In this document: positions 15,338 through 25,165 of the stretch, in pieces
Layout of the letters: each line of letters opens with the position of its first letter
Position numbering within the stretch: position 1 is the first letter of the stretch
Assembly (NCBI RefSeq): GCF_000069225.1
Contig: NC_010407.1
Location: 2,976,001 to 3,040,000 of the forward strand
Source of the DNA: Clavibacter sepedonicus
Lineage (GTDB): Bacteria > Actinomycetota > Actinomycetes > Actinomycetales > Microbacteriaceae
Direction: 5' to 3'
Length of the DNA stretch: 64,000 nucleotides
Position numbers and translations under genes: made by a program
The notes under the pieces: model-generated
Database searches by the model: none
Seen by the model: only the letters and a program-made list of their open reading frames with translations
Told to the model about the DNA's origin: nothing

Positions 15338-16705
15338 CTAAGCCGGCGGGGTGGCCGCGGCGGCCGCGCGGGCGGCGGCCGGGAGGGCGCGGATCACGCG
15401 GTCGAGCGAGGCCTCGTCCATGGCGGCCGAGACGAACCACGCCTCGAAGACCGACGGCGGCAGGCTCACGCCCTGGTCGAGCATGGAGTGGAAGAAGGCC
15501 GGGTAGCGCCAGGTCTCCTGCGCCTGCACGGTGGCGTAGTCGGTGATCCCGTGCTCGGGCGGCGTGCCGAACGTGAAGCTGAAGAGGCTGCCGGCGCGCT
15601 GCACCGAGTACGCGAGGCCCGCGCGGTCGAAGGCGAGCTCGACCGCGTAGATGAGGATGTCGGCCGCGATGTCGAGTGCGCGATACACGTCGGCGTCCGC
15701 GAGGCGGAGGGTCGTCAGGCCCGCGGCGACGGCGACCGGGTTCCCGGAGAGCGTGCCCGCCTGGTAGACGGGGCCGAGGGGCGCGAGGTGGTCCATCACG
15801 TCGGCCCGGCCGCCGAGCGCGGCGACGGGCAGGCCGCCGCCGATGACCTTGCCGTACGTGACGAGGTCGGGGGTCCAGGCGTCGGGGTGGTCGGCCGCGA
15901 GCCCGTCGTTGTCGAGGCCCCAGTAGCCGGCCGGGTGCACGCGGAAGCCCGTGAGCACCTCGTCGGAGATGAGCAGGGATCCGTTGTCGTGGGCGATGCG
16001 GGCGAGCTCGGCGGTGAAGCCGGGCAGCGGCGGCACGACGCCCATGTTCGCGGCGGCGGCCTCCGTGATGACGGCGGCGATGCGCGGGCCGTGCTCCGCG
16101 AACACGGCGCGCACGGCGCCGAGGTCGTTGTAGGGCACGACGATGGTCTGCGCGGCGATGGCCTCGGGGATGCCCGCGGAGCCGGGGAGCGCGAGCGTGG
16201 CGACGCCGGAGCCCGCCTCGGCGAGGAGGCTGTCGGAGTGGCCGTGGTAGTGGCCGGCGAACTTCACGAGCAGGTCGCGGCCGGTGAAGCCGCGGGCGAG
16301 GCGGATCGCGGTCATGGTGGCCTCGGTGCCGGTGGACACGAGGCGGAGCTTCTCGACGGGGCGGCGGTCCGGGGACCCGTCGACGCCCGCGACGCGAACG
16401 CGCTCGGTGACGAGCTCCGCGAGCTCCGTCTCGGCGGGCGTCGTGGCGCCGAAGCCGAGGCCGAGGGCGGCGGCGTCCTGCACGGCCTTGACGACCTCGG
16501 GGCGGGCGTGGCCGAGGATCGCGGGGCCCCAGGAGTTGACGAGGTCGACGTACTCCACGCCGTCGGCGTCGGTCACGTAGGGGCCGGCAGCCCTCACCAT
16601 CATGCGGGGCGTGCCGCCGACGGAGCCGAAGGCCCGGACGGGCGAGTTGACGCCGCCGGGGATGACGTCGCGTGCGCGGTCGAAGAGGTCCTGGGAGTGG
16701 GTCAC
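15338..16705 (-). CDS. hemL: Glutamate-1-semialdehyde 2,1-aminomutase
   Basis: Converts glutamate-1-semialdehyde to 5-aminolevulinate, the second step of the C5 haem pathway, in the cytoplasm with PLP. 455 residues. The PLP lysine is Lys286 in [24 protein letters not shown] near 21-33 and GHYHGHSDS near 151-159 are HemL signatures, and DEVLTGFR near 248-255 holds the cofactor aspartate. The usual EPVAGNMG is TEAAAANMG here. GTG 16705 has AAGGA upstream. It is the last gene of the hemQ-H-C-D-B-L run, 80 bp after hemB, and converges with the Chp-type protease gene. Confidence 0.96.
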   Translation of the reverse strand: MTHSQDLFDRARDVIPGGVNSPVRAFGSVGGTPRMMVRAAGPYVTDADGVEYVDLVNSWGPAILGHARPEVVKAVQDAAALGLGFGATTPAETELAELVTERVRVAGVDGSPDRRPVEKLRLVSTGTEATMTAIRLARGFTGRDLLVKFAGHYHGHSDSLLAEAGSGVATLALPGSAGIPEAIAAQTIVVPYNDLGAVRAVFAEHGPRIAAVITEAAAANMGVVPPLPGFTAELARIAHDNGSLLISDEVLTGFRVHPAGYWGLDNDGLAADHPDAWTPDLVTYGKVIGGGLPVAALGGRADVMDHLAPLGPVYQAGTLSGNPVAVAAGLTTLRLADADVYRALDIAADILIYAVELAFDRAGLAYSVQRAGSLFSFTFGTPPEHGITDYATVQAQETWRYPAFFHSMLDQGVSLPPSVFEAWFVSAAMDEASLDRVIRALPAAARAAAAATPPA

Positions 16706-16785
16706 GGTGTGTCCTTCGGTGCCCGGCGTCGATGCGCTCGGATGCTGCGGGCCGGACGGGGATCCGGCGGGGAGGGAGGAGCGGC

Positions 16786-17766
16786 TCAGCGCCGGGCGAG
16801 GCGCTCGGCGAGCTCGACGGCCCAGTAGGTGAGGATCGCGTCGGCGCCGGCCCGCTTGATGCCGAGGACGCTCTCGTCGATGGCGCGCTCGCGGTCGATC
16901 CAGCCGTTCTGCGCGGCGGCCTCGATCATCGCGTACTCGCCGGAGATCTGGTATGCCCAGACCGGCACGCTGCTGGTGGCGGCGACGTCGGCCAGGATGT
17001 CGAGGTAGCTCATGGCGGGCTTCACCATGACGACGTCGGCGCCCTCCTCGATGTCGAGCTCCACCTCGCGCAGGGCCTCGCGGCGGTTGCCGTTGTCCAT
17101 CTGGTACGTGCGGCGGTCGCCCTGCAGCTGCGAGTCGACGGCCTCGCGGAAGGGGCCGTAGAAGGCGGACGCGTACTTCGCGGCATAGGCGAGGATCGCG
17201 ACGTCGTGGTGCCCGGCGTCGTCGAGGGCCTCGCGGACGGCGCCGACCTGGCCGTCCATCATGCCGCTGAGGCCGAGCAGGTGGGACCCCGCCTCCGCCT
17301 GGGCGAGGCCCATGGCGCGGTAGCGGTCGAGCGAGCGGTCGTTGTCGACCACGCCGTCCGCGTCGAGGACGCCGCAGTGGCCGTGGTCCGTGAACTCGTC
17401 GAGGCAGAGGTCGGTCTGGACGACGAGCGCGTCGCCGAACTCCTCGATCGCGACGCGGGTGGCGACGTTGAGGATCCCGTCGGGATCGCTCGCGCCGGAG
17501 CCCTCGGCGTCGCGCACCTCGGGCACGCCGAACAGCATCACGCCGCCGATGCCGGCCTCGGCCGCCTCGACGAGCGCGCGGCGCAGGCTGTCGAGCGAGT
17601 GCTGGGAGACGCCGGGCATCGACGTGATGGGCGAGGCCTCCGTGAGGCCCTCGCGCACGAACATCGGCAGCACCAGGTCGGCCGCGTGCAGGCGGGTCTC
17701 GGCCGTGAGCCGGCGCATGGCCGGCGTGGTGCGGAGGCGGCGCGGACGGTAGTAGGGGGAGGTCAT
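16786..17766 (-). CDS. hemB: Delta-aminolevulinic acid dehydratase (porphobilinogen synthase)
   Basis: Condenses two 5-aminolevulinate molecules to porphobilinogen. 326 residues. The two Schiff-base lysines are Lys197 in [10 protein letters not shown] and Lys249 in [10 protein letters not shown]. The metal-site segment [12 protein letters not shown] (121-132) keeps cysteines 121 and 131 but has Asp at the middle position, so it lies between zinc and magnesium types; metal use is uncertain. The ATG at 17766 overlaps the hemD stop as ATGA, showing translational coupling. The trailing intergenic 80 bp before hemL shows no strong hairpin. Confidence 0.96.
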   Translation of the reverse strand: MTSPYYRPRRLRTTPAMRRLTAETRLHAADLVLPMFVREGLTEASPITSMPGVSQHSLDSLRRALVEAAEAGIGGVMLFGVPEVRDAEGSGASDPDGILNVATRVAIEEFGDALVVQTDLCLDEFTDHGHCGVLDADGVVDNDRSLDRYRAMGLAQAEAGSHLLGLSGMMDGQVGAVREALDDAGHHDVAILAYAAKYASAFYGPFREAVDSQLQGDRRTYQMDNGNRREALREVELDIEEGADVVMVKPAMSYLDILADVAATSSVPVWAYQISGEYAMIEAAAQNGWIDRERAIDESVLGIKRAGADAILTYWAVELAERLARR

Positions 17767-18602
17767 TCGGTGGTGCTCCGATCGAGGAGGTCGGCGAGGC
17801 CGGTGAGCCCCGCCGTATCGGGTCGCGGCTCCTCGTGGCGGGCGATCTCGACCAGGGACTGGATGAGCGACGCGGCGGAGCGCTCCGTGGCGACCACGTC
17901 GACGCGCACGCCGAATCGGCGCGCGTCCTTCGCGGTGCGCGGGCCGATGCAGGCGATGAGCACGCCGTCGGGCACGTCGCCCAGCTGCTCGTGCACCTGC
18001 TCCGCGACGCTGCCCGAGGTGACGAGGATCGCGCGGACGCGGCCCGAGGAGACGTCCTCGCGGATCCGGTCGCTGACGGGGACGCCGACCGTGCGGTAGG
18101 CGACGACCGAGCGCACGTCGTGGCCGCGCGCGATGAGGCCGTCGGTGAGCGTGGGCTTCGCGATCTCGGAGCGGAGCGTGAGCACGCGGCGGCGCGGGGA
18201 TCCGGCGGCCATCTCCGTCCACTCCTCGAGGAGCGCGGTGGCCGACGAGTCGATGGACGGCACGAAGTCGACCGTGTATCCCGCGGCGACGAGCGCGGCC
18301 GCCGTGGTCTCGCCGACGGCCGCGATGCGCGTGCCCTCGGGGACGACGGCGCGGTGCGAGGCGAGCACGTCCACCGTGGTGGCGCTCGTGACGGTGAGCC
18401 AGTCGAAGGATCCCGCGGCGAGGTCGGCGAGGGCCGACTCGAGCGCCTGCGCGTCCTGCGTGGCGGCGAAGTTGATCATGGGCGCGACGACGGGCGTCGC
18501 GCCCTGCGCCCGGAGATCGTACGCGACGCCGTCGCCCCACGGTCCGCCGCGAGGCACGAGCACGCGCCAGCCCTTCAGGGGCTTCTGGTCTGTCGAGGTC
18601 AT
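17763..18602 (-). CDS. hemD: Uroporphyrinogen-III synthase
   Basis: Closes hydroxymethylbilane with inversion of ring D to uroporphyrinogen III. 279 residues from ATG 18602. The family is weakly conserved, but the pattern fits: [24 protein letters not shown] at the N-terminus, [13 protein letters not shown] near 79-91 (first domain), [13 protein letters not shown] near 203-215 and [21 protein letters not shown] near 231-251 (second domain with the conserved GPxTA). Its start overlaps hemC's stop and its stop overlaps hemB's start, both as ATGA. Position between hemC and hemB strengthens the call. Confidence 0.94.
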   Translation of the reverse strand: MTSTDQKPLKGWRVLVPRGGPWGDGVAYDLRAQGATPVVAPMINFAATQDAQALESALADLAAGSFDWLTVTSATTVDVLASHRAVVPEGTRIAAVGETTAAALVAAGYTVDFVPSIDSSATALLEEWTEMAAGSPRRRVLTLRSEIAKPTLTDGLIARGHDVRSVVAYRTVGVPVSDRIREDVSSGRVRAILVTSGSVAEQVHEQLGDVPDGVLIACIGPRTAKDARRFGVRVDVVATERSAASLIQSLVEIARHEEPRPDTAGLTGLADLLDRSTTE

Positions 18603-19585
18603 CGGGTCCCTCCCAGCGGCGCGAGATCGGCCGCTCCGGCGTCGAGGAGCTCGCGGGACACGGGCCCCGAGAGCGCGGAGGCGGATGCGCCCAGCTGCGC
18701 GAGATCGAGCCCCGCGGTGTCGAGCTCGTGGCTCGCGGCCATGCGCTGCGTGCCGTCGGGCCGGTAAACCACGGCGGTGAGGGCGAGGCGGGCGCTCGTG
18801 ACGGTGGCCCAGGCGCCGATGGGCGCCGCGCATCCGGCCTCGAGGGCGGCCAGCACGCCGCGCTCCGCGAGCACGGCGGCATGCGTGAAGGGGTCGTCGA
18901 CGGCCTCGACGGCACGGCCGACGACCGAGTGCGTCTCGGCGTCCTCCGTGCGGATCTCGAGGGCCAGCGCGCCCTGCCCGGGTGCGGTGGGCCAGCGGTC
19001 CAGCTCGAGGTGCTCGGTGGCGGCGCCGATGCGGTCGATGCGCTCGAGGCCGGCGGCGGCGAGCACCACGGCGTCGAGGTCGCCCGCGGTCACGCGGGAG
19101 AGGCGGGTGTCGATGTTGCCGCGGATGTCGACCACGTCGAGGTCCGGGCGCTCGGCGAGGATCTGCGCGCGGCGGCGCGGTGATCCGGTGCCGACGCGGG
19201 CGCCGCGCGGCAGGGTCGCGAGTGTGAGGCCGTCGCGCGCGCACAGCACGTCGCGCGGGTCCTCGCGCACCGGCACCGACGCGACCGTGAGGCCCGCGTA
19301 CGGCGCCGTCGGCAGGTCCTTGAGCGAGTGCACCACGAGGTCGCACTCGCCGCGCAGCAGCGACTCCCGGAGCGCGCTGGCGAACACGCCCGTGCCGCCG
19401 AGGCTCGACAGGGACTCGCGCGACGTGTCGCCGTGCGTGGTCACGGGCACGAGCTCGACCTCGAGTCCCGACGCGCCGGTGATCTCCGCGGCGATCGCCC
19501 GCGTCTGGGCCAGGGCGAGCGCGCTCCCCCGGGTCCCGATGCGGAGCGTCGTCGTCGGAGCCGACGTCGTGGGACCGTCCGTCAC
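18599..19585 (-). CDS. hemC: Hydroxymethylbilane synthase (porphobilinogen deaminase)
   Basis: Polymerises four porphobilinogens to hydroxymethylbilane using a covalent dipyrromethane cofactor. 328 residues from GTG 19585. [15 protein letters not shown] (14-28) is the family N-terminus, VVHSLKDLP (84-92) and [10 protein letters not shown] (132-141) hold substrate-binding basic residues, and Cys252 in [10 protein letters not shown] carries the cofactor. GTG overlaps the hemH stop as GTGA, so translation is coupled through hemH-hemC-hemD-hemB. Confidence 0.97.
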   Translation of the reverse strand: MTDGPTTSAPTTTLRIGTRGSALALAQTRAIAAEITGASGLEVELVPVTTHGDTSRESLSSLGGTGVFASALRESLLRGECDLVVHSLKDLPTAPYAGLTVASVPVREDPRDVLCARDGLTLATLPRGARVGTGSPRRRAQILAERPDLDVVDIRGNIDTRLSRVTAGDLDAVVLAAAGLERIDRIGAATEHLELDRWPTAPGQGALALEIRTEDAETHSVVGRAVEAVDDPFTHAAVLAERGVLAALEAGCAAPIGAWATVTSARLALTAVVYRPDGTQRMAASHELDTAGLDLAQLGASASALSGPVSRELLDAGAADLAPLGGTR

Positions 19586-20832
19586 GGTGCCAGCCCGGAG
19601 ACGGCGGGCTTGAAGCCCAGCCGCACGTTCTCGCAGCAGCCCGGCCGGCACACGTCGTACCAGGGCCCGAGGTCGGTCATGTGGGGACGGTCGGCCGCCT
19701 TCATGCCGTCGCGGCGCTCCAGCACGAGGTCGATGAGGCCGTCGACGTACGCGGCGTGCACGCCCGGCGTGGGGACGCGCACCGAGTACAGGCCGTTCTC
19801 GGCGGCGGACTCGGTGGCCTCGTTGTCGAGGTCCCACTTGACCTCCATGTGGTCGCTCACGAAGCCGAGGGGCACGATCACGACGGCGCGGCGGCCCTGC
19901 GCGGGCAGCTCGCCGATGGCGTCGTTCACGTCAGGCTCGAGCCACGGCATGGAGGGCGGGCCGGAGCGCGACTGGTAGACGAGCTGCCACGGCACGTCCT
20001 GGTCGATGCCGAGCTCCTTGCGGACCTCGTGCATCACGACCTCGGCGACGGCCAGGTGCTGCGCGGCGTAGGCGCCGTCCTGGTCGAAGCCGCGCTCGGC
20101 GGGGCCGGACTTGGACGCGTCCGACGACGGGATCGAGTGTGTGGAGAAGAGGATCTCGACGTCCGTCGCGAGGTCGACGGGCTTCCCCTCCGCCTCGAAG
20201 TGCGCGATCACGTCGCGGATCCCGTCGCGCGTGCCCTCGATGAACGGCGTGACGAAGCCCGGGTGGTCGAAGAACTGGCGCACCTTGTCGATGCGGATGA
20301 CGCCCTGCAGCTGCGTGTCCTCCAGCGCGTCCGCGAAGTCCTCGCGGTACTGGCGGCACGAGGAGTACGAGCTGTACGCGCTCGTGGCGACGGCGATGAG
20401 CTGGCGGTAGCCCTTCTCCTCGGCCTCGCGCAGCGCGTCGTTGAGGTACGGGCCCCAGTTGCGGTTGCCCCACAGCACGGGCAGGTCGATGCCGCGCTCG
20501 GCGAGACGCGCCTCGAGGGCCGCCTTCAGCTCGCGGTTCTGCTCGTTGATGGGGCTGATGCCGCCGAACGCGCGGTAGTGGTGGGCGACCTCCTCGAGGC
20601 GCTCCTCCGGGATCCCGCGACCCGCGGTGACGTTGCGGAGGAACGGGATGACGTCGTCCTGGCCCTCGGGGCCGCCGAAGGAGGCGAGGAGGATCGCGTC
20701 GTACGCGACGGGCTCCTCGACGTGGGCAGGGCCCATCTTCGCGGCCTCGCTCGCGGCGGAGACGAGGGCGCCGGGGGCGCGCGGCGCGTCGGTTGCGGGG
20801 GTGGGCTTGCGACCCAGGTTGAGTGCGGCCAT
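19582..20832 (-). CDS. hemH: Coproporphyrin ferrochelatase with [2Fe-2S] cysteines
   Basis: Inserts Fe2+ into coproporphyrin III in the coproporphyrin-dependent pathway (CpfC). 416 residues from ATG 20832, whose ATG overlaps the hemQ stop by one base. LLASFGGPEG near 48-57, YRAFGGISPIN near 86-96 and FSTHSIP near 229-235 with His232 are ferrochelatase landmarks. Cys159 (SSCRQY) and the C-terminal Cys395, Cys399 and Cys400 (VCRPGCCEN) match the four ligands of the [2Fe-2S] cluster found in actinobacterial enzymes. The N-terminus carries about 40 extra low-complexity residues before AYDAILLASFGG. Confidence 0.95.
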   Translation of the reverse strand: MAALNLGRKPTPATDAPRAPGALVSAASEAAKMGPAHVEEPVAYDAILLASFGGPEGQDDVIPFLRNVTAGRGIPEERLEEVAHHYRAFGGISPINEQNRELKAALEARLAERGIDLPVLWGNRNWGPYLNDALREAEEKGYRQLIAVATSAYSSYSSCRQYREDFADALEDTQLQGVIRIDKVRQFFDHPGFVTPFIEGTRDGIRDVIAHFEAEGKPVDLATDVEILFSTHSIPSSDASKSGPAERGFDQDGAYAAQHLAVAEVVMHEVRKELGIDQDVPWQLVYQSRSGPPSMPWLEPDVNDAIGELPAQGRRAVVIVPLGFVSDHMEVKWDLDNEATESAAENGLYSVRVPTPGVHAAYVDGLIDLVLERRDGMKAADRPHMTDLGPWYDVCRPGCCENVRLGFKPAVSGLAP

Positions 20833-21602
20833 TACTGGAGGACCTCCACGAGCTCGGCGGTGCTGATTCGGCGGCCCGTGTAGAACGGGACCTCCTCGCG
20901 CACGTGACGGCGCGCGTCGGTGTTGCGCAGATCGCGCATCATGTCGACCAGGTCGACGAGCTCGTTCGACTCGAGCGGGAGGATCCACTCGTAGTCGCCG
21001 AGGCCGAACGACGAGACCGTGTTGGCGATGACGCTGCGGAAGGCAGCGCCCTGGCGGCCGTGCTGGGCGAGCATGCGCCCGCGCTCCTCGGGCGGCAGCA
21101 GGTACCACTCGTAGGAGCGGACGAAGGGGTAGACGCAGAGCCAGTCGCGCGGCTCGATGCCGCGGAGGAAGCCCGGCACGTGGCTGCGGTTGAACTCGGC
21201 GTCGCGGTGGACGCCGGCGGCGCTCCACGACGGGATGAGCGCGCGGATGAGGCGCGCGCGGCGGATCTCGCGGAAGGCCCACTGAAGGGTCTCCATCTGG
21301 GGGCCGTGGATCCAGACCATGAGGTCGGCGTCGGCGCGCATGCCGGAGACGTCGTAGAAGCCGCGGACGGTGACGCCCTCGGCCTCGACGATGTGGACGA
21401 TGCCGTCGAGCTCGTCGACCGCGCCGGGGACCTCGCGACCGTCGAGGTCGTCGGGGCGGGCGGGATCGCGGCGGAGGACGGCCCAGAGGGCGTAGCCGCT
21501 GGGGGATGCCTCGGGGGTGGACCCGTCGTCAGGACGGGCCTCTCCGGGGGACTCGATCGGGGGGACCTGAGATGCCGCCGACTCGGCAGCCGGGATGCTC
21601 AT
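20832..21602 (-). CDS. hemQ: Coproheme decarboxylase (chlorite dismutase family)
   Basis: Oxidatively decarboxylates coproheme to haem b with peroxide, the last step of this pathway (ChdC). 256 residues. Catalytic Tyr167 lies in YEWYLLPPEER, and His181 in MLAQHGRQG is the proximal ligand. VYPFVRSYEWY and the FGLGDYEW segment are typical of actinobacterial HemQ. The N-terminal 35 residues are a proline- and acid-rich tail. Start ATG 21602 is preceded at 7 nt by TACCAT, suggesting a leaderless transcript that begins the hemQ-H-C-D-B(-L) operon; an ATG three codons upstream (21611) is less likely because it overlaps that box. Confidence 0.95.
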   Translation of the reverse strand: MSIPAAESAASQVPPIESPGEARPDDGSTPEASPSGYALWAVLRRDPARPDDLDGREVPGAVDELDGIVHIVEAEGVTVRGFYDVSGMRADADLMVWIHGPQMETLQWAFREIRRARLIRALIPSWSAAGVHRDAEFNRSHVPGFLRGIEPRDWLCVYPFVRSYEWYLLPPEERGRMLAQHGRQGAAFRSVIANTVSSFGLGDYEWILPLESNELVDLVDMMRDLRNTDARRHVREEVPFYTGRRISTAELVEVLQ

Positions 21603-21609
21603 GATCCCC

Positions 21610-21615
21610 ATGGTA
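21610..21615 (-). promoter_or_regulatory. -10 box (TACCAT), leaderless hemQ operon
   Basis: TACCAT on the reverse strand, 7 nt before the ATG at 21602. The same hexamer precedes hemA at 27813. Confidence 0.55.
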
Positions 21616-21673
21616 CGTCGCGCGGCGACCCCGCCCCGCATCGGCCGGGCCGCCGTCAGATCATCCCGCCCAC

Positions 21674-22237
21674 CTACCGGGCGTCGCGGCCGGTGAGCGC
21701 GAGCAGGCGGACCTGCAGGGGCGCGTCCTCGGCGACCGGCACGGGCGACGCGAACAGGCCGCTGGCCTCGAGCGTGTCCTTCTGCGGGGCGAACACCGTC
21801 CATGTGGCGCGCACGAGCTCGTCGTCGATGCGCTCGTCGGCGCCGACCGCGCGCGCGAGGTCCCAGCCGTGGATCACGACGTCCGAGAGCTGCTCGCGGA
21901 GGTACTCGCGGGCGGGCACACGGTCCGTCGACAGCACCACGGGACGCTCCGGGTCGACGCCCTCCCATGCCGCGAGCGCCTCGCGGGAGTAGCGGCCCCA
22001 CTCGGCCACGAGGTCGTCGTCGAGCTCGCGGATCAGCGCCTGGCCGGTCTGCGCGGTGTGGCCGGCGAGGAGGAGCGGCACCCACTGCTGCTCCTCGATG
22101 ACGTGCGCCACGAGCTCGCGCACGTCCCACTCGACGTCGGGCGTCGGGGCGGTCCAGTCGGTGACGGCGCCGAGGCGGTCGGCGAAGCCGCCGTGCGCCC
22201 GGCGGATGAGGTCGTGCCAGTCGAGGTCGGTGTCCAT
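21674..22237 (-). CDS. TIGR03086-type metal-binding protein (DinB/mycothiol isomerase fold)
   Basis: 187 residues with the four-helix DinB/maleylpyruvate isomerase N-terminal fold. The expected metal histidines are seen in WDVRELVAHVIEEQ near 39-52 and SDVVIHGWDLARAVG near 119-133, and DWHDLIRRAHGGFADRL near the start supplies a third. Family members in actinobacteria include mycothiol-dependent enzymes, but most are uncharacterised. It lies alone between mptB and hemQ on the same strand, with gaps of 86 and 71 bp. ATG 22237 is preceded by GGGAGCG. No pathway can be assigned. Confidence 0.78.
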   Translation of the reverse strand: MDTDLDWHDLIRRAHGGFADRLGAVTDWTAPTPDVEWDVRELVAHVIEEQQWVPLLLAGHTAQTGQALIRELDDDLVAEWGRYSREALAAWEGVDPERPVVLSTDRVPAREYLREQLSDVVIHGWDLARAVGADERIDDELVRATWTVFAPQKDTLEASGLFASPVPVAEDAPLQVRLLALTGRDAR

Positions 22238-22323
22238 GGTCGCGCTCCCGTCGGTGGTGTGCTCGGGGAACGTCGGCGGCGGTCGCGCGCATTCCCGCGC
22301 GCTGCGGCGTCGCGGGAGGAGGG

Positions 22324-23961
22324 TCAGACCGGAGGCTGCCGGGCGGCCGAGAACTGGTGGCGGGGGGCGCGGAGCGCGCGGAACGGATCCGTGCCCGCGA
22401 GCCCCTGCAGCCCCGGCGCGAGCACCCCGAGGATCCCCACGACCGCCACGACGACGACCAGCAGGCGCGGCCAGCCGGAGGCGACCGAGTGCACGACGGC
22501 CATCGGCTCCAGCAGGTTGACGCCGACGAGGAACACGGTCGCCGACACCGCGAGCGACATGGCCGCACCGTCCGCGATGCCGACGACGGCGAGGATCACG
22601 AGCACCCACAAGCCGTACCAGGGGTAGACGACGGGCGACATCGCGACCACGCACGCGAACGCCAGCGCGAGCCGCGCCTCCCCGGAGAGCGTGCGGGTCG
22701 TGAGGATGCACCACGCGGCGCCCGCGAAGCCGAGCAGGATGCCCGCGGTCTTGATCCCGCCCTCGACCGCCCCGCCCGGCCCGCCGAGCGCCTCGACCAG
22801 CGGGCCGAACGCGCCCGCGGCGACGCCGAACGGCATGAACCACGAGACGACGGAGACGGGGCTCGACAGCGCGGAGATCCAGCCGAGGCCGACGCCGAGC
22901 AGCTGACCGCCGAGCGCGAGGAGGCCCATGGCGGCGATGCCCGACACGGTCCACGCCGCCCAGACCCGCGGGTCGCGCGTGGGCGGGCGGAGGCCGGGGA
23001 CGCCGCCCGCCGAGCCGTCGACGGCCACGCCCTCCGGCGCCCGGTCGTCGACGCGACGGGCCCGCATCTCGGCGTGCACGATGGCGACGATGGGCAGGGC
23101 GAGGAGCGCGATGGGCTTGACCGCCACCGCGCACGTCACGAGCACGACGCCGAGCACGGGCCGCGAGTCGATGGCCGCGAGGAGGCCGGCGACGAGCAGG
23201 CCCATCATCAGCGCGTCGTTGTGCGCGGCCATGACGAAGTTGAAGACGACGAGCGGGCTGGCGGCGAGGAACCACGCCGTCCGCACGGGGTCGATCCGGC
23301 GGCGGCGGGCGATGCGGAGGCCGCATACGACCATCAGGACGACGCCGGCGACGGCGACGCCGCGCGCCGCGAGGACCGCGACCTCCACGCCCAGGGCGTC
23401 GTCGATCCCGCCGATGACGCGCTCGATGGCGAGGAACAGGGGCCCGTACGGCGCGGGATTGTGCGCCCACAGCGGATCGACGCCTGTGCTCCGCCAGTCG
23501 GGCAGCACGGCGGGCCCGTGCTCGTACGGCGAGAGGCCGGCCCCCAGCACGCGCCCCTGGGCGATGTAGGAGTAGATGTCGCGGCTGAACAGCGGCGCGC
23601 TGAAGAGCAGCGGGACCGTCCACACGACGGCGAGCCGCAGCGTCGCGCGGAGACCGGCCTGTCCGAGCCGCGGGAGCAGCGCGCCGAGGAGGAGCCACGC
23701 CGAGGTGAGCATCAGGCCGCCGACGACGACCGCGAGGGACGCGATGCTCGTCGCGAGGGGCGAGACGCGGAGGGCGCCGATCACGGGAGTCCGCGACAGC
23801 TCCGACTCGGCCGGAGCATGGCCGACGATGAACGACGCCGCGAGGAGGATCAGCGAGCCGGCGAGCCCCACGAGGCCCGGCAGCATCAGCGGATGCGCAC
23901 CCAGGGATCCCGGCTCACGCGCCTCGCGGCGGCGTGCGCGCACGGAACCCCCCTCGGCCAT
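22324..23961 (-). CDS. mptB: Polyprenol-phosphomannose-dependent alpha-1,6-mannosyltransferase, MptB-like
   Basis: A 545-residue GT-C membrane enzyme with a dozen or so hydrophobic helices. LFSRDIYSYIAQGRVL (125-140) has Asp128 in the catalytic loop position, and the next loop WAHNPAPYGPLFLAIERV is characteristic of MptA/MptB. In mycobacteria and corynebacteria MptB starts the alpha-1,6-mannan core of lipomannan using decaprenyl-phosphomannose. manC and a GT4 transferase at 42.6-45.0 kb fit the same lipoglycan theme. The C-terminal tail is basic. ATG 23961 lies 21 bp after the DUF3618 stop, so co-transcription with the upstream small genes is likely. Confidence 0.85.
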   Translation of the reverse strand: MAEGGSVRARRREAREPGSLGAHPLMLPGLVGLAGSLILLAASFIVGHAPAESELSRTPVIGALRVSPLATSIASLAVVVGGLMLTSAWLLLGALLPRLGQAGLRATLRLAVVWTVPLLFSAPLFSRDIYSYIAQGRVLGAGLSPYEHGPAVLPDWRSTGVDPLWAHNPAPYGPLFLAIERVIGGIDDALGVEVAVLAARGVAVAGVVLMVVCGLRIARRRRIDPVRTAWFLAASPLVVFNFVMAAHNDALMMGLLVAGLLAAIDSRPVLGVVLVTCAVAVKPIALLALPIVAIVHAEMRARRVDDRAPEGVAVDGSAGGVPGLRPPTRDPRVWAAWTVSGIAAMGLLALGGQLLGVGLGWISALSSPVSVVSWFMPFGVAAGAFGPLVEALGGPGGAVEGGIKTAGILLGFAGAAWCILTTRTLSGEARLALAFACVVAMSPVVYPWYGLWVLVILAVVGIADGAAMSLAVSATVFLVGVNLLEPMAVVHSVASGWPRLLVVVVAVVGILGVLAPGLQGLAGTDPFRALRAPRHQFSAARQPPV

Positions 23962-23982
23962 GGCGGATGCTCGACCGGCGTA

Positions 23983-24258
23983 TCAGCGACGCGCGGCGCG
24001 GGCCACGGCCCAGACCACGCCGCCGACGACGACGACCGCGCCCACCCCGACGGCCACGAGGAGCAGCGGGTCCTCGTCGGCCGTGCGGCGGATTCGGCGG
24101 CGGAGGTCGGCGATGCCGTCCTTCGCCCGGCGTCGGACGTTCAGCTTGGCCTCGAGGGCGTCCAGCGTGGCGGAGATCTCCTCGCGCGTGTGCTGGATGT
24201 CGAGCTTCAGCTCGGCGCGGGAGCGGGGTCCCGTGGGGCGGGGGCGATCAGTGGTCAT
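23983..24258 (-). CDS. DUF3618 small membrane protein
   Basis: 91 residues. The N-terminal SRAELKLDIQHTREEISATLDALEAKL (13-39) is the DUF3618 helix, followed by a basic stretch (RRRAKDGIADLRRRIRRT) and one C-terminal membrane helix (about 64-87). Function unknown; the family accompanies holin-like and YtxH-like genes in many actinobacteria. Its ATG (24258) lies inside the end of the preceding gene, an 11-bp overlap, so the two are translated together. Confidence 0.85.
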   Translation of the reverse strand: MTTDRPRPTGPRSRAELKLDIQHTREEISATLDALEAKLNVRRRAKDGIADLRRRIRRTADEDPLLLVAVGVGAVVVVGGVVWAVARAARR

Positions 24259-24664
24259 ACTTGCCGGTCCCCTTCACCGCGTCGACGTCCTCCTTGAGGC
24301 TGTCGACCGTCTCCTCGGGCGTCGGCGGGACGCCCTTCTTGATCCAGCGCATGCCGAGCAACGCCAGCACCACCGTGATGAGGAGGAAGACGCCTGCGAC
24401 GATGAGCGCGGAGAGCCACGGTGAGAACGCCTCGGACAGGCCGAGGATCGCGGCGGCGACGAGCACCAGGAACGCGATGAACGCGAAGAACAGCGCGACG
24501 ACGAGGAAGCCGGCGCCGATCCCCGCGTGCTTGAGCTTGGTGACGAGCTCGTTCTTGAACGACTCGATCTCGTCCTTGATCAGCTGGACGATGAGCGTCG
24601 GCAGGTCGGCGACGAGCCGGACGAGCGAGCGCTTGCTCTTCGGATTGAGATCCTGATCCGTCAT
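24248..24664 (-). CDS. Holin-X-like/DUF1469 small membrane protein
   Basis: 138 residues from ATG 24664. RSLVRLVADLPTLIVQLIKDEIESFKNEL (12-40) is the amphipathic N-terminal segment of the phage-holin-like DUF1469 family, followed by two adjacent membrane helices (about 48-75 and 80-106) and an acidic tail with a Pro-Pro-Thr-Pro turn. Chromosomal members are not known to be holins; a role in envelope stress is only a guess. It sits between the YtxH-like and DUF3618 genes, forming a compact module of three. Confidence 0.83.
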   Translation of the reverse strand: MTDQDLNPKSKRSLVRLVADLPTLIVQLIKDEIESFKNELVTKLKHAGIGAGFLVVALFFAFIAFLVLVAAAILGLSEAFSPWLSALIVAGVFLLITVVLALLGMRWIKKGVPPTPEETVDSLKEDVDAVKGTGKYDH

Positions 24665-24696
24665 GCGGGGTTCCCTCCTGGGGATGGGCGGGCGGG

Positions 24697-25038
24697 TCAG
24701 CGGGAGGTGCCGGAGCCGTTCGGCTCGGGCGATGCGGGGTCCATGGTCGGGTAGTGCGTGCCCGATGCGCTCGAGGGGGTGGAGCCGCTCGCGGAGTCCT
24801 TCTTGCCGCCCGTGACGGTGCCGACGACCTTCTTGGCGCCGCCGACGACCGCGTGCGCCACGTCGGGGGTGTGGTCCTTCACGAAGCCGGCCGCGTTGTC
24901 GACCTGGCGCTGGACCTTCGGGTCGTCCCAGACCTTCTTGGCGTTCGTGCGGATCTGCTCGTAGCGCTTGCGTCCGGCGCGGGCGCCGAGGACGTAGCCG
25001 ACACCAGCTCCGGCGACGAAGAGAAGCTTGCCTTTCAT
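24697..25038 (-). CDS. YtxH-like small membrane-associated protein
   Basis: 113 residues from ATG 25038, preceded by GGAG at good spacing. KLLFVAGAGVGYVLGARAGRKRYEQI (4-29) is the glycine-rich membrane helix with the YVLGARAGR motif shared by actinobacterial YtxH-like proteins. The rest is a charged helix (AKKVWDDPKVQRQVDNAAGFVKD) and a serine/proline-rich tail. Function unknown. First gene of the three-gene module ending in DUF3618; a reverse-strand -10 candidate TACGCT lies at 25086-25091. Confidence 0.78.
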   Translation of the reverse strand: MKGKLLFVAGAGVGYVLGARAGRKRYEQIRTNAKKVWDDPKVQRQVDNAAGFVKDHTPDVAHAVVGGAKKVVGTVTGGKKDSASGSTPSSASGTHYPTMDPASPEPNGSGTSR

Positions 25039-25165
25039 GGGAGATCTCCGATCGTTGAGGGGGCACGTGCAGCACACGTCGGTCCAGCGTATCCCTCCGG
25101 CGCTGCCGCGTGGTCGGGGGCGACGGGGCGGTCGGTGCCCGGCCAGGCGGGGCCCCGACCGCGCA

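Noticed and set aside
24248..24664. Holin-like gene as a prophage remnant
   Set aside because: No other phage genes nearby; DUF1469 proteins are common chromosomal genes in actinobacteria.
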